A stretch of DNA of 63,782 nt from Muribaculaceae bacterium (GCA_022510385.1 JAFLTQ010000016.1:1-63782); one strand, 5' to 3'. Counted from the first letter of the stretch, positions 54,650-63,574 are shown. The notes: generated from the letters alone by a model not told the origin. Made by a program: numbers and translations.

Positions 54650-55102
54650 TTAATCCTCTATCTCGTTATCATCTTCTTCATCAAAATCATCTTCCCAATC
54701 CAAGAAAAAATTATCCATATAATTTTCTTCACGAAATCTTGCCAATTCTCTTCCCTCCCGTTTTGTAGGTCTTCCTAATCCTTTGCTTCTATCCACAAAG
54801 CCGGATATACGTGACATTTCCAACAGATCATACTGGCTTTGTGGGGTTAGATTCTCAAGATATTCCGGCACAAGTTTCGCTCCCAGTCTTCCATTAGGAA
54901 TTGCTAAAACTTTAAAAGTGTAGGTTATCGGAGGTTTCTTGACATTTAGTATCTCTCCCAATTTAATGAGTCGCGATGGTTTTACGGCAGCTCCATTAAG
55001 TGTCACTCTCCCCTTTTTGCAGGCATCGGTTGCTATTGTGCGAGTTTTGAAAACCCTCATACACCATAACCATTTATCTATTCTTTCCTCCGTTTTTGGC
55101 AT
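54650..55102 (-). CDS. hslR: S4-domain heat-shock RNA-binding protein (Hsp15/HslR)
   Basis: 150 residues. The S4 RNA-binding domain (8-70) starts RIDKWLWCMRVFKTRTIATDACKKGRV in separated motifs and includes NGAAVKPSRLIKLGEIL. The C-terminal RSKGLGRPTKREGRELARF is the Hsp15 tail; the last 25 residues are very acidic (Glu/Asp). Hsp15 rescues 50S subunits with stalled nascent chains, which fits its pairing with pth (4-base gap), another ribosome-rescue function. Confidence 0.93.
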   Translation of the reverse strand: MPKTEERIDKWLWCMRVFKTRTIATDACKKGRVTLNGAAVKPSRLIKLGEILNVKKPPITYTFKVLAIPNGRLGAKLVPEYLENLTPQSQYDLLEMSRISGFVDRSKGLGRPTKREGRELARFREENYMDNFFLDWEDDFDEEDDNEIED

Positions 55103-55126
55103 GGATCCCTTTCAAATTTGATGACA

Positions 55127-56017
55127 TTATTTATCGGAAGTTCTTGCAAGCACCAAAACCGTTTTGTTTTGGCTGTCGAGAAATTCAACTTTACCTCCTT
55201 GCAATGGTTTGGCCTTCATAGCCTCTTCTAACGCCACTAAAAGTTGAGTTTCATAATTTTCATCGGGACAAAGCATCATAGTCTTGGTTATAGCCTGAAA
55301 AGATATTGAATTGGCTGATTCCATATTTACTTCAAGGCTCCCATTGATAACATTACAACCGGTGTTTCCATGAATTTTTCCCTCTTCTACATCAATTACG
55401 AGTTTCATTTTAGGGACATTAACGCTTTCTCCATAAATTTCTTTAACTGACCATGTGCCATTTAGAAATTGGAAATTCTGATGCATAAGACCCATTACAA
55501 CTTCATGATTCTCATTATAGAAAGTGAGATAATAATCATCCCCGTTTAGCTGCCAGCTATAGAATCTGGTGGCATCCAAAGCTAAATTGATTTCCATATC
55601 TGTCAACCCCTCTTTATGACACAGCATCATTGTGGAGCTTAAATATGAAAACCTGATGGTTGAGTCCTGCGGGTTATAGGTGTATTCAGCATTAATAACG
55701 TTACATCCGTTATTTCCATAAACCTTTCCCTGGCCCGGGACAAATTTTAAGAAAGGAGCCTTTTCTCCAACCACATTTTTTCCATTGACAGTTTCAATTG
55801 CCCAGTCTCCTTTCACAACTCCCTGGGAAATCTCTTTAGAGGTATAAACCGAAGAAACGGGCTGAACTATATCCTCTCGGTCTGTAGGCAAAACAGATTC
55901 CTTTTTTACCTCGACACTATCCTCGTTTGAATTTTTGCTCACTTTATGAAAAACACTGCATGATGCCATCATAAATCCAATTGCGCTTATTAAAATGATT
56001 CTGCTGTATTTTTTCAT
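55127..56017 (-). CDS. lipoprotein with two META (HslJ-like) domains
   Basis: 296 residues with lipobox MASC (Cys about residue 20). Two META domains follow in tandem: about residues 65-170 (WAIETVNGKNV, GKVYGNNGCNVINAEY, SSTMMLC) and about 185-293 (GTWSVKEIYGESV, GKIHGNTGCNVINGS, TKTMMLC). Each keeps the GCN and MMLC cores. META domains occur in HslJ, linked to heat shock and novobiocin resistance, and often in outer-membrane lipoproteins. It has a consensus promoter that abuts the riboswitch promoter. Confidence 0.9.
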   Translation of the reverse strand: MKKYSRIILISAIGFMMASCSVFHKVSKNSNEDSVEVKKESVLPTDREDIVQPVSSVYTSKEISQGVVKGDWAIETVNGKNVVGEKAPFLKFVPGQGKVYGNNGCNVINAEYTYNPQDSTIRFSYLSSTMMLCHKEGLTDMEINLALDATRFYSWQLNGDDYYLTFYNENHEVVMGLMHQNFQFLNGTWSVKEIYGESVNVPKMKLVIDVEEGKIHGNTGCNVINGSLEVNMESANSISFQAITKTMMLCPDENYETQLLVALEEAMKAKPLQGGKVEFLDSQNKTVLVLARTSDK

Positions 56018-56082
56018 ATCTTTATTATTTTTTCTTTATGACCAAATTTTCTTCTAAACGTTTATTTTGGTTAATCACATTG

Positions 56083-56115
56083 CAAAATTACAGAAAAAAA
56101 CGTGTCTCTGACAAA
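56083..56115 (-). promoter_or_regulatory. promoter of the META lipoprotein
   Basis: -33 TTTG (56112-56115) and -7 TAATTTTG (56083-56090) on the minus strand are exact and 21 bases apart. It lies back-to-back with the B12 operon promoter, the -33 boxes only 4 bases apart. Confidence 0.65.
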
Positions 56116-56119
56116 ATGT

Positions 56120-56149
56120 TTTGTAGTTCCCATTTTTTATTTAACTTTG
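56120..56149 (+). promoter_or_regulatory. promoter of the B12 uptake operon
   Basis: -33 TTTG (56120-56123) and -7 TAACTTTG (56142-56149) are exact, with an 18-base spacer. Transcription would start at about 56156, exactly at the first base of the riboswitch P1 stem. Confidence 0.75.
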
Positions 56150-56155
56150 CCGTCG

Positions 56156-56311
56156 AATAGGTGCCCGACATTATGTCGGGTGAAAAGGGAATCCGGTGAA
56201 AATCCGGGACAGTACTCGCTGCTGTGAATCCGTTAATATTGCAAAATTTTGCCATTGGTTGATAACCGAGAAGGCTTTGCAATATGGGATAAGTCAGAAG
56301 ACCTGCCTATT
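56156..56311 (+). promoter_or_regulatory. cobalamin riboswitch
   Basis: P1 pairs AATAGG (56156-56161) with CCTATT (56306-56311). Inside are the conserved blocks of the AdoCbl class: GGAATCCGGTGAAAATCCGG, the B12 box-like GACAGTACTCGCTGCTGTGA, and the AAGTCAGAAGACCTGCC signature at the 3' end. The aptamer senses adenosylcobalamin and normally shuts off B12 uptake genes when the vitamin is plentiful. It is followed by a terminator and the uptake operon, as expected. Confidence 0.95.
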
Positions 56312-56354
56312 ACTGATTACACCCGCGGGTTACGGGCAGGGATCCTCTGTTGAT

Positions 56355-56405
56355 TTGTCCTTAATTCGTGTGGCTATATGGCTTCGGATTAATGGACAAT
56401 TTTTT
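56355..56405 (+). terminator. riboswitch-controlled intrinsic terminator
   Basis: TTGTCC..TTAATTCG pairs with CGGATTAAT..GGACAA (56355-56399, one bulge and one wobble) and is followed by six T. It is enclosed by GTTGATTT (56349-56356) and AAATCAAC (56411-56418). It sits just before the ATG at 56425 and would stop transcription when cobalamin binds upstream. Confidence 0.75.
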
Positions 56406-56424
56406 ATATAAAATCAACAGAAAA

Positions 56425-57369
56425 ATGAAAAAAGTATTCAAATTAGCAATCTGGGGTTGTGCTGCAATCATTGCGCCCGTTATGATTAGTTGTTCAGGAG
56501 ATGATGAACCGGATGGAAAACCGGCTGACAAGTATGCAACAACCACTATAGGATTTGAAAATGTTCCGGCCTATTTGATCGGTGGCCCGACTACTTATGG
56601 TGAAAACCTTTATTTCGGAGCCCAAGATCAGATAACAACCGGTTATGTTACCCAAATCTATGATGATACCTATGCTCAATTTTCAATCAATTATGGTTCA
56701 ACCTTTGATTCTGCTACCCCATATGGCTATACATTCTATGCCGGTGGCCTCGCAGTTTCCAATTGGCATGACATGACTGATGACTCATATATGAACCAAT
56801 TAAGTGTTTACAACACCTCTTCACCCAGCGGTGGTAATTTTGTAGTGGCTTTCGGAAATGTTGACGTTGAAAATCCTTCTAATTCCACTCTCAAAGACTA
56901 CGAAGGATGCGCTCGTGTCCTCATCACGGATGCCCAAGGTCTGAAGGTTTCAAATCCCGGAGAGGCTAAACCCATATGGACCGGAGATGATAAAGAGGCC
57001 TTCTTTGAAAGTGTGTATATCAATAATACCACATATGACTATATGGTAATGAAAAATGGAAATAACTTTGCTTCAGCGCTCAACGAAGAAAACGAAGGGT
57101 GGTTCAAAGTGCAATTCATAGCTTTCGATGACAATGAGGAAAATGCAGAATGTATAGGTTACACAGAGGCTTATCTCGCTAACTTCAAGAAAGGTCAGGC
57201 CGACGGGTATATAGGAATAATTGATACATGGACAAAAGTTAATCTTTCAATGCTTCCCGAATGTTCTGTATTGGTAATCAATTTTGTGGGAAGTGACATG
57301 GGGCAATATGGACTCAATACACCGGGTTACTGTGCTTTAGATAAATTTGAGATTTCGGTTGAAAAATAA
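56425..57369 (+). CDS. DUF4465 surface lipoprotein of the B12 operon
   Basis: 314 residues from ATG 56425. The upstream in-frame ATG at 56368 lies inside the terminator hairpin and would spoil the lipoprotein signal, so it is rejected. The N-terminus MKKVFKLAIWGCAAIIAPVM ends in lipobox ISC, followed by the acidic SGDDEPD export signal of surface lipoproteins. The rest is beta-rich and matches DUF4465, with motifs TIGFENVPAYLIGGPTTYGENLYF, VDVENPSNSTLK and GYCALDKFEISV. It is the first gene under riboswitch control, so a B12-capture role is likely. Confidence 0.87.
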   Translation: MKKVFKLAIWGCAAIIAPVMISCSGDDEPDGKPADKYATTTIGFENVPAYLIGGPTTYGENLYFGAQDQITTGYVTQIYDDTYAQFSINYGSTFDSATPYGYTFYAGGLAVSNWHDMTDDSYMNQLSVYNTSSPSGGNFVVAFGNVDVENPSNSTLKDYEGCARVLITDAQGLKVSNPGEAKPIWTGDDKEAFFESVYINNTTYDYMVMKNGNNFASALNEENEGWFKVQFIAFDDNEENAECIGYTEAYLANFKKGQADGYIGIIDTWTKVNLSMLPECSVLVINFVGSDMGQYGLNTPGYCALDKFEISVEK

Positions 57370-58259
57370 TGAAAAAAATAAATATTACTTTTGTTGCTTT
57401 GATATCCTTGTCTTTTGTTGCTTGCAACAAAGATGAGGATATCATCATAGATAATCCGGGAGATAAACCCGGGGGAAATGGCGTTACTTTAGATTATAAA
57501 GTAATTGAGTATACACCTGCGCCCGGTCAATATATAAACGAAACGGCATCAATCCCATCTCCGGAAGAAGCCTGCGTTTTTGCTGAAGAACGATTGTCTG
57601 CCTCCCAATATGTGTCATTAGGGGCGTGGGGTGGTTATATAGTGGTCAAGTTTAATGAATCTATTTTAAATACCGGAGATTATGATTTTGCAATCTCCGG
57701 AAATGCATTCGACACTTCTAATGAACCCGGAATTGTCTGGGTGATGCAAGACAGCAATGGAAACGGTTTGCCCGATGAGACATGGTATGAACTTAAAGGT
57801 TCATTTTTCGGACAAGAAGGTTATGAAAGAAATTATTGGGTGACTTATCATCGTCCGAAAGCAAAGGAGAATACGCCTTGGGAGGATAGCAATGGAGAAA
57901 CAGGATTTGTTTATTGGAAGGAAAGTTATCACTCTCAAGATTATTATTATCCGACTTGGATCGAAGAAGATACTTATACTCTCTACGGAAGCCGCCTTCC
58001 AAGCAGAGCTGAACAAGATGATGTGACTAATATGTGGCAAAACAAACCCTATGAATGGGGTTATGCCGACAATTTCGGCTCCGATTTTGTTCAAGCAACT
58101 CATCAAAACAGATTCAGGATTTCTGATGCAGTCACGGAAACAAATCAACCTGCAAATATCCAATTTATTGATTTTATAAAAGTGCAGACATCTATTAATG
58201 GAAGCGCGGATATATTAGGCGAAAATTCAACGGAAGTGGCAGGATTTGCCAGGATTTAA
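57369..58259 (+). CDS. uncharacterised surface lipoprotein of the B12 operon
   Basis: 296 residues with lipobox VAC (Cys about residue 19) and an acidic tail (NKDEDIIID), again a surface-export signal. The body contains YTPAPGQYINETASIPSPEEACVFAEE early, then VVKFNESILN, GIVWVMQDSNGNGLPDETWYELKGS, and a Trp/Tyr-rich stretch (WKESYHSQDYYYPTWIEED). I know no named domain; the mix of beta strands and aromatic residues suits ligand binding on the cell surface. Its ATG overlaps the DUF4465 stop by one base (TAATG). Possibly analogous to BtuH-like B12 binders. Confidence 0.82.
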   Translation: MKKINITFVALISLSFVACNKDEDIIIDNPGDKPGGNGVTLDYKVIEYTPAPGQYINETASIPSPEEACVFAEERLSASQYVSLGAWGGYIVVKFNESILNTGDYDFAISGNAFDTSNEPGIVWVMQDSNGNGLPDETWYELKGSFFGQEGYERNYWVTYHRPKAKENTPWEDSNGETGFVYWKESYHSQDYYYPTWIEEDTYTLYGSRLPSRAEQDDVTNMWQNKPYEWGYADNFGSDFVQATHQNRFRISDAVTETNQPANIQFIDFIKVQTSINGSADILGENSTEVAGFARI

Positions 58260-58283
58260 ATAACTTATATCAATAGAATCACA

Positions 58284-59342
58284 TTGACAGAAAAATTGGC
58301 TCTATCCTGTTTTCTGCTCTTAACTTCATGCATGAAATGGGATTATTCAGAGGGACTGACAGATTTTGACAATCCTTCAAGCGGGTTATTTATAATTTGT
58401 GAAGGTAATTTTCAATATAGTAATGCTACCCTATCATTCTATAATCCCGAAAACAACTCAATAAACAATGAAATATTTTTCCGAACTAATGGAATGAAAC
58501 TTGGAGATGTGGCTCAATCAATGGTCATTTTCGACAATAAAGGATGGATTGTGGTCAATAATTCCCATGTAGTGTTTGCAATTGATATTGATACATATAA
58601 AGAAAAAGGAAGAATTGAAAACCTTACTTCTCCTCGTTATATTCATTTTGTTTCGGAAAACAAGGGTTATGTCACACAGATATGGGACAACAGAATCTAT
58701 ATTGTAGATCCAAAATCATATAGCATCACAGGGTCTATCGAAGTTCCGGGAATGTCACCATCTTCAGGCTCTACTGAACAGATGGTTCAAATTGGACAAT
58801 ATGTCTATTGCAATTGTTGGAGTTATCAAAACCGGATTATAAAGATTGACACCGAAACGGATCAAATTGTAGATGAAATCTTTGTTGGAATCCAGCCTAA
58901 CTCATTGGTAGTTGACAAATATCAAAGGTTGTGGACAATAACTGACGGAGGCTATGATGGTTCTCCATATGGCTACGAAGCTCCGGCGCTCTATTGTTTA
59001 TCCTCCGAGGATTTGTCGATTCAAAATGTTTTTAAATTCAAATTAGGAGATTCCCCTTCTGAAATCCAAATTAATGGAGATAAAGATAAAATTTATTGGA
59101 TAAATGATGATATTTGGTCGATGGATGTGGATGCATTTGCTTTACCCGCCTTTCCGGTAATTCCCCATAACGATACCAAATATTATGGATTGACAATCGA
59201 TCCGTTGAACAATGAAATATATGTGGCGGATGCTATTGATCATTCACAGGCCGGTATGATCTATAGATATACACCTGATGGAGTCATGATAGATAATTTC
59301 TATGTCGGCGTGACTCCGGGCGCCTTTTGTTGGAAATATTAG
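58284..59342 (+). CDS. btuG: BtuG-type surface cobalamin-binding beta-propeller
   Basis: 352 residues from a TTG start at 58284 (no usable ATG nearby). A short signal ends in lipobox TSC, followed by MKWDYSE. The rest is a seven-bladed YVTN/DUF5074 propeller with repeated blades, for example FIICEGNFQYSNATLSFYNPE, GWIVVNNSHVVFAIDID, GYVTQIWDNRIYIVDPKSY, VYCNCWSYQNRIIKIDTETD and IYVADAIDHSQAGMIYRYTPDG. In Bacteroides, BtuG captures cobalamin at femtomolar affinity and caps BtuB. Here it lies 29 bases before btuB, consistent with that complex. Confidence 0.9.
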   Translation: MTEKLALSCFLLLTSCMKWDYSEGLTDFDNPSSGLFIICEGNFQYSNATLSFYNPENNSINNEIFFRTNGMKLGDVAQSMVIFDNKGWIVVNNSHVVFAIDIDTYKEKGRIENLTSPRYIHFVSENKGYVTQIWDNRIYIVDPKSYSITGSIEVPGMSPSSGSTEQMVQIGQYVYCNCWSYQNRIIKIDTETDQIVDEIFVGIQPNSLVVDKYQRLWTITDGGYDGSPYGYEAPALYCLSSEDLSIQNVFKFKLGDSPSEIQINGDKDKIYWINDDIWSMDVDAFALPAFPVIPHNDTKYYGLTIDPLNNEIYVADAIDHSQAGMIYRYTPDGVMIDNFYVGVTPGAFCWKY

Positions 59343-59370
59343 AAAGTGATAAGTTGATTAATGTTATCTG

Positions 59371-61455
59371 ATGAAAGGAATTAAGCCACATCTCAAACAT
59401 GTTGTTGCCTTCTTTTTTATAATAGGTTTATCCATTTCAGGATTGGCCGAATCACCTGTCACTCATCTACAAGAATTTACTGTCATTTCACGAAGACCCA
59501 TTAAAGAAATAGGAATTGAGAAAACCTATTTCGATTCATTAGCACTTAAAGAAAACATTGCATTAAGCATGGCCGATATTTTGGCTTATAATTCCTCTGT
59601 TTATGTTAAAAATTATGGAAGGGCAACTCTCTCTACAGTTGCTTTTCGTGGAACTTCTCCGAGTCATACACAAGTGACATGGAACGGGATGCGGATTAAC
59701 AGCCCTATGCTTGGAATGACGGATTTCTCTTCAATCCCGGCTTATTTCATTGATCAGGCGGCTCTTTTTCATGGCACATCTTCTATAAATGAGACAGGAG
59801 GCGGCCTTGGAGGCCTTGTAAAATTAGCAACAATCCCCGATGCTCCTCCGGGGTTCCACTTACAATATGTGCAAGGTATCGGTTCCTTTAAAACTTTTGA
59901 TGAATTTCTGAGATTTTCTTTCAAAAATAAACATATTGTAACATCGACGCGGTTTGTTTATTCATCTTCTCCAAATGATTATCCTTATATCAACCATGAC
60001 AAAAAGGAAAATATTTATGATGACCAGCATAATATAATCGGTCAATATTATCCTAAGGAAAGAAATAGATCGGGGGCTTTTAAAGACTTACAGTTCCTGC
60101 AAGAATTCTATTATACGACTCGTAGAGGCGACCGTCTTGGACTTAACATATGGCTGATCGATTCTAACAGGGAACTACCCATGCTGACAACGGATTACGG
60201 GGATGAACGTGATTTTGAAAATCGACAAAGAGAAAACACTTTAAGAGCAATTGCAAGTTGGAATCATTCAAGAGACTCTTGGAGTCTTATTCTTAAAGGT
60301 GGCTACGTATTCACCTGGATGGCTTATGATTATAAAAAGGAGATTACGGAGGGTATATGGTCTGATCTTACAAGATCACGTTCTCATGTTAACACTATTT
60401 ATGGCAACGCGGAATTCAATTATAATATTCAAAACAAATGGCTTTTCACAACTAATGTGACGGCTCATCAACAATTTGTTAAATCTTCCGATAAAAATGT
60501 CATATTGCAACAAGGAGACAAAGCAATTATCGGGTATGACAAGGCAAGACTCGAACTAAGTCTTGCAGGCTCTGTAAAGTGGCAGCCTGTCTATAATTTA
60601 GGTTTTGGTTTGGTTTTGCGTGAGGAAATTTATGGAGATAAAGCCACTCCCCTGATTCCTGCCTTATTTACAGATTGGTTGGCACTTAATTCCGCATGGA
60701 GGGATAAACCATATTCTCTTTCTTTTAAAGCATCAATAAGCAAAAACTATAGATACCCCGGATTGAATGATCTTTATTTCCTACCCGGAGGTAATCCAAA
60801 TCTCAAAAGTGAACATGGATTGACATATGACGCAGGGCTTAGTTTTCACATCGATATATCAAAAAATATTTTCTTTAATGTTAGCGGAAATTGGTTTGAT
60901 TCAAGGATTAAAGATTGGATTATCTGGTTGCCTACAACAAAAGGTTTTTTCTCTCCAAGAAATGTAAAGACAGTTCATGCTTATGGAGTGGAAACAAATG
61001 CAGAGGCGGGGATTGATTTTGGCAAAAATTGGCTCTTGGGCCTTAATGGATCATTTTCTTGGACACCCTCAATTAATCGGAGTGAAAAAATGTCACCTGC
61101 CGATCAGTCGGTTGGCAAACAGCTTCCATATGTGCCGGAATACTCTTCTTCAATTACCGCAAGATTATCTTGGAATTCTTGGACTTTCCTCTATAAATGG
61201 TGTTATTATTCCCAAAGATTCACCATGTCGAGCAATGATTTCACTTTCACAGGACATCTCCCTGAATATTTTATGAGCAATATCTCTATAGAAAAGAATC
61301 TTTATTTTAAACCGGTAGATATTCAACTTAAACTTGCTGTGAATAATCTTTTTAATGAAGATTATCTTTCAGTTCTTTCTCGTCCGATGCCGGGAATTAA
61401 TTTTGAATTTTTCATAGGATTCACTCCAAAGTTTTTAAATGGTAGAAAAAAATGA
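59371..61455 (+). CDS. btuB: TonB-dependent cobalamin receptor
   Basis: 694 residues: signal peptide (about 1-27, cut near GLA), then a plug domain (about 30-160) with YNSSVYVKNYGRATLSTVAFRGTSPSHTQVTWNGM in pieces and the GGGLGGLVKL strand, followed by a 22-strand barrel. There is no SusD partner and no N-terminal carboxypeptidase-like domain, as expected for a BtuB-type rather than SusC-type receptor. The C-terminal strand ends FEFFIGFTPKFLNGRKK. It carries B12 across the outer membrane, energised by TonB. The stop overlaps btuF by 4 bases. Confidence 0.93.
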   Translation: MKGIKPHLKHVVAFFFIIGLSISGLAESPVTHLQEFTVISRRPIKEIGIEKTYFDSLALKENIALSMADILAYNSSVYVKNYGRATLSTVAFRGTSPSHTQVTWNGMRINSPMLGMTDFSSIPAYFIDQAALFHGTSSINETGGGLGGLVKLATIPDAPPGFHLQYVQGIGSFKTFDEFLRFSFKNKHIVTSTRFVYSSSPNDYPYINHDKKENIYDDQHNIIGQYYPKERNRSGAFKDLQFLQEFYYTTRRGDRLGLNIWLIDSNRELPMLTTDYGDERDFENRQRENTLRAIASWNHSRDSWSLILKGGYVFTWMAYDYKKEITEGIWSDLTRSRSHVNTIYGNAEFNYNIQNKWLFTTNVTAHQQFVKSSDKNVILQQGDKAIIGYDKARLELSLAGSVKWQPVYNLGFGLVLREEIYGDKATPLIPALFTDWLALNSAWRDKPYSLSFKASISKNYRYPGLNDLYFLPGGNPNLKSEHGLTYDAGLSFHIDISKNIFFNVSGNWFDSRIKDWIIWLPTTKGFFSPRNVKTVHAYGVETNAEAGIDFGKNWLLGLNGSFSWTPSINRSEKMSPADQSVGKQLPYVPEYSSSITARLSWNSWTFLYKWCYYSQRFTMSSNDFTFTGHLPEYFMSNISIEKNLYFKPVDIQLKLAVNNLFNEDYLSVLSRPMPGINFEFFIGFTPKFLNGRKK

Positions 61456-62579
61456 AAAAACCGTTGATTATAATTTTATCGCTTCTTCTCTTTTTAGCAT
61501 GCAATAAAACAAAGGAAGAGAATACAGATGATAAAGAGCTGATTTATGGTCCGGAATATTCAGTGGGGTTCAATATAATGGCACCCATTCATTCTCAATC
61601 AAGAATAATAAACGTTTATAATCCATGGCAAGGTGCCAAAGACTTGAGTTCCTCCTTCCTGATTTCCCGGGATGGGAAAAATTCCGATGATTTCAAAGGA
61701 CAAGCTTTGGATTCGGTGCCACAGAGAATCATCTGTATGTCATCGACCCATATTGCAATGCTTGAAGATTTAGGAGCAACGGATAAAATTGTGGGCGTCT
61801 CAGGAATGCAGTATATCTCTAACCCTTATATCCACAAACATAAGGATGAGATTGCAGATATCGGCTATGAAGGAAACATTGACTATGAGAAACTGATTGC
61901 AGCAGATCCGGATCTTGTGATGCTTTTCTCAGTGAATGGAGCAAGCGGAATGGAAACAAAACTTAAAGAGCTCGGAATTCCTTATATCTATATAGGGGAT
62001 TATGTAGAAGAGACCCCTTTGGGAAAAACCGAGTGGATTGTGGCCATAGCCGAAATACTTGGTATGAGAGACAAAGGAATACAAAAATTCAAGGAAATAG
62101 AATCACGATATCTTGAATTAAAAGAAAAAGTAGCCAAGACATCACATAACCGTCCGAAAATTATGGTAAATATGCCTTTTCTCGGATCCTGGTTTATGCC
62201 ATCCACTACAAGTTATGTTGCACAAATGATCAACGATGCCGGCGGGGATTATATATATACAAAAAACACCGGTAACACATCAAAACCTATAGATATAGAA
62301 GAGGCATTACACCTGGTGGGAGAAACCGATTTTTGGATAAATATAGGTAATTTAGGATCTTTGGATGAATTGAAAGCAACCCTGCCAATATTTACAAATA
62401 CAAAATGCGTGAAAGAAGGTTATATTTTCAATAATAACCTTAAGGCAACCCCGGAAGGGGGAAATGATTGCTATGAGTCGGGAATGATGCATCCTGATTT
62501 AATTTTAAAGGATTTGATAAAAATCTTTCATCCGGAATTGATTGAAGATGATTTTACCTATTATAAACAATTAAAATGA
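61452..62579 (+). CDS. btuF: lipid-anchored B12-binding protein (BtuF-like)
   Basis: 375 residues with lipobox LAC (Cys about residue 17) and an acidic N-terminal tail. The periplasmic-binding (Fe-B12) domain starts VPQRIICMSSTHIAMLEDLGATDKIVGVSG and shows NIDYEKLIAADPDLVM and MVAQMINDAGGDYI-like SYVAQMINDAGG motifs. A long spacer (residues 20-95) precedes it. It hands cobalamin to the BtuC channel. It overlaps both neighbours by 4 bases, so btuB-btuF-btuC are translationally coupled. Confidence 0.93.
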   Translation: MKKPLIIILSLLLFLACNKTKEENTDDKELIYGPEYSVGFNIMAPIHSQSRIINVYNPWQGAKDLSSSFLISRDGKNSDDFKGQALDSVPQRIICMSSTHIAMLEDLGATDKIVGVSGMQYISNPYIHKHKDEIADIGYEGNIDYEKLIAADPDLVMLFSVNGASGMETKLKELGIPYIYIGDYVEETPLGKTEWIVAIAEILGMRDKGIQKFKEIESRYLELKEKVAKTSHNRPKIMVNMPFLGSWFMPSTTSYVAQMINDAGGDYIYTKNTGNTSKPIDIEEALHLVGETDFWINIGNLGSLDELKATLPIFTNTKCVKEGYIFNNNLKATPEGGNDCYESGMMHPDLILKDLIKIFHPELIEDDFTYYKQLK

Positions 62580-63574
62580 AATCATCCTTATCTAAAACAA
62601 CACTACTTTTTTTAGGATTATCCTTCACCACTCTCCTATTATTCATAATAGACCTTGGAGTTGGTTCAGTCTATATTCCTTTCGGAGAAGTGATTCGTTC
62701 TTTAATGGAACAAGGTGAAGAAACTCTTAATCAACAGATTATCAAGGATATTAGATTAAATAAAGCCATTGTTGCTCTTTTAGCCGGAGCAGCCCTTTCT
62801 GTCAGCGGACTACAGATGCAGACACTTTTCAGAAATCCTTTGGCCGGACCTTATGTATTGGGTATAAGTTCGGGAGCCGGACTTGGAGTAGCCTTATTCA
62901 TTCTTGGAGTCCCATTATTGGGATTATCAGCTTCGTATCTTTCAATAGGTATAGCCGGAGCCGCATGGATTGGGTCTGCAATAATTCTGATAATCATCGG
63001 TATTCTATCACAATATATCAAGGATATCATGGTGATCCTTATTCTGGGAATGATGTTTTCATCCGGTGTTTCAGCCATTGTGCAGATACTCCAATTTTTA
63101 AGCCACGACGAATCATTGAAATCGTACGTTATTTGGACTATGGGTTCGCTTGGAGAAGTTTCCTATTCTCAATTATGGATTCTTTTCATAGCAGTTTTTG
63201 TTGGTTTAGTTCTTGCTCTCTTAGCAGTAAAACCCTTAAATCAATTAATTCTTGGGGAAGAGTATGCTGTTTCGATGGGAATGAATATCAAAAAGACACG
63301 TGGAATTCTATTTCTTTCCACCTCCCTTCTTGCTGGCACTGTGACTGCTTTTTGCGGGCCCATCGGATTTATAGGATTGGCGATGCCACATGTCACCCGA
63401 ATGTTGTTTGATAAGGTAGACATCCGTATTCTACTCCCGGCAAATATTCTTACAGGAGCCAACATTCTTATATTTTGCGACATTATCTCAAAATTATGGA
63501 TAATCCCAATAAATGCCGTGACTTCTCTCCTTGGGATTCCCATCATAATCTTCATTATTCTAAAGAATAGGTAA
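62576..63574 (+). CDS. btuC: cobalamin ABC transporter permease (FecCD family)
   Basis: 332 residues with about ten membrane helices. Family motifs are LNKAIVALLAGAALSVSGLQMQTLFRNPLAGPYVLGISSGAGLG near the N-terminus (in pieces), the coupling helix GMNIKKTRG, and FCGPIGFIGLAMPHVTRMLF. It forms the inner-membrane channel for B12. The ATPase BtuD is not found after it; the next feature is a tRNA gene. The transporter must therefore use an ATPase encoded elsewhere or shared. Confidence 0.95.
   Translation: MKSSLSKTTLLFLGLSFTTLLLFIIDLGVGSVYIPFGEVIRSLMEQGEETLNQQIIKDIRLNKAIVALLAGAALSVSGLQMQTLFRNPLAGPYVLGISSGAGLGVALFILGVPLLGLSASYLSIGIAGAAWIGSAIILIIIGILSQYIKDIMVILILGMMFSSGVSAIVQILQFLSHDESLKSYVIWTMGSLGEVSYSQLWILFIAVFVGLVLALLAVKPLNQLILGEEYAVSMGMNIKKTRGILFLSTSLLAGTVTAFCGPIGFIGLAMPHVTRMLFDKVDIRILLPANILTGANILIFCDIISKLWIIPINAVTSLLGIPIIIFIILKNR

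Noticed and set aside
56368..56424. Upstream ATG start of the DUF4465 gene
   Set aside because: It lies within the intrinsic terminator hairpin and places non-hydrophobic residues before the lipoprotein signal. ATG 56425 is favoured.
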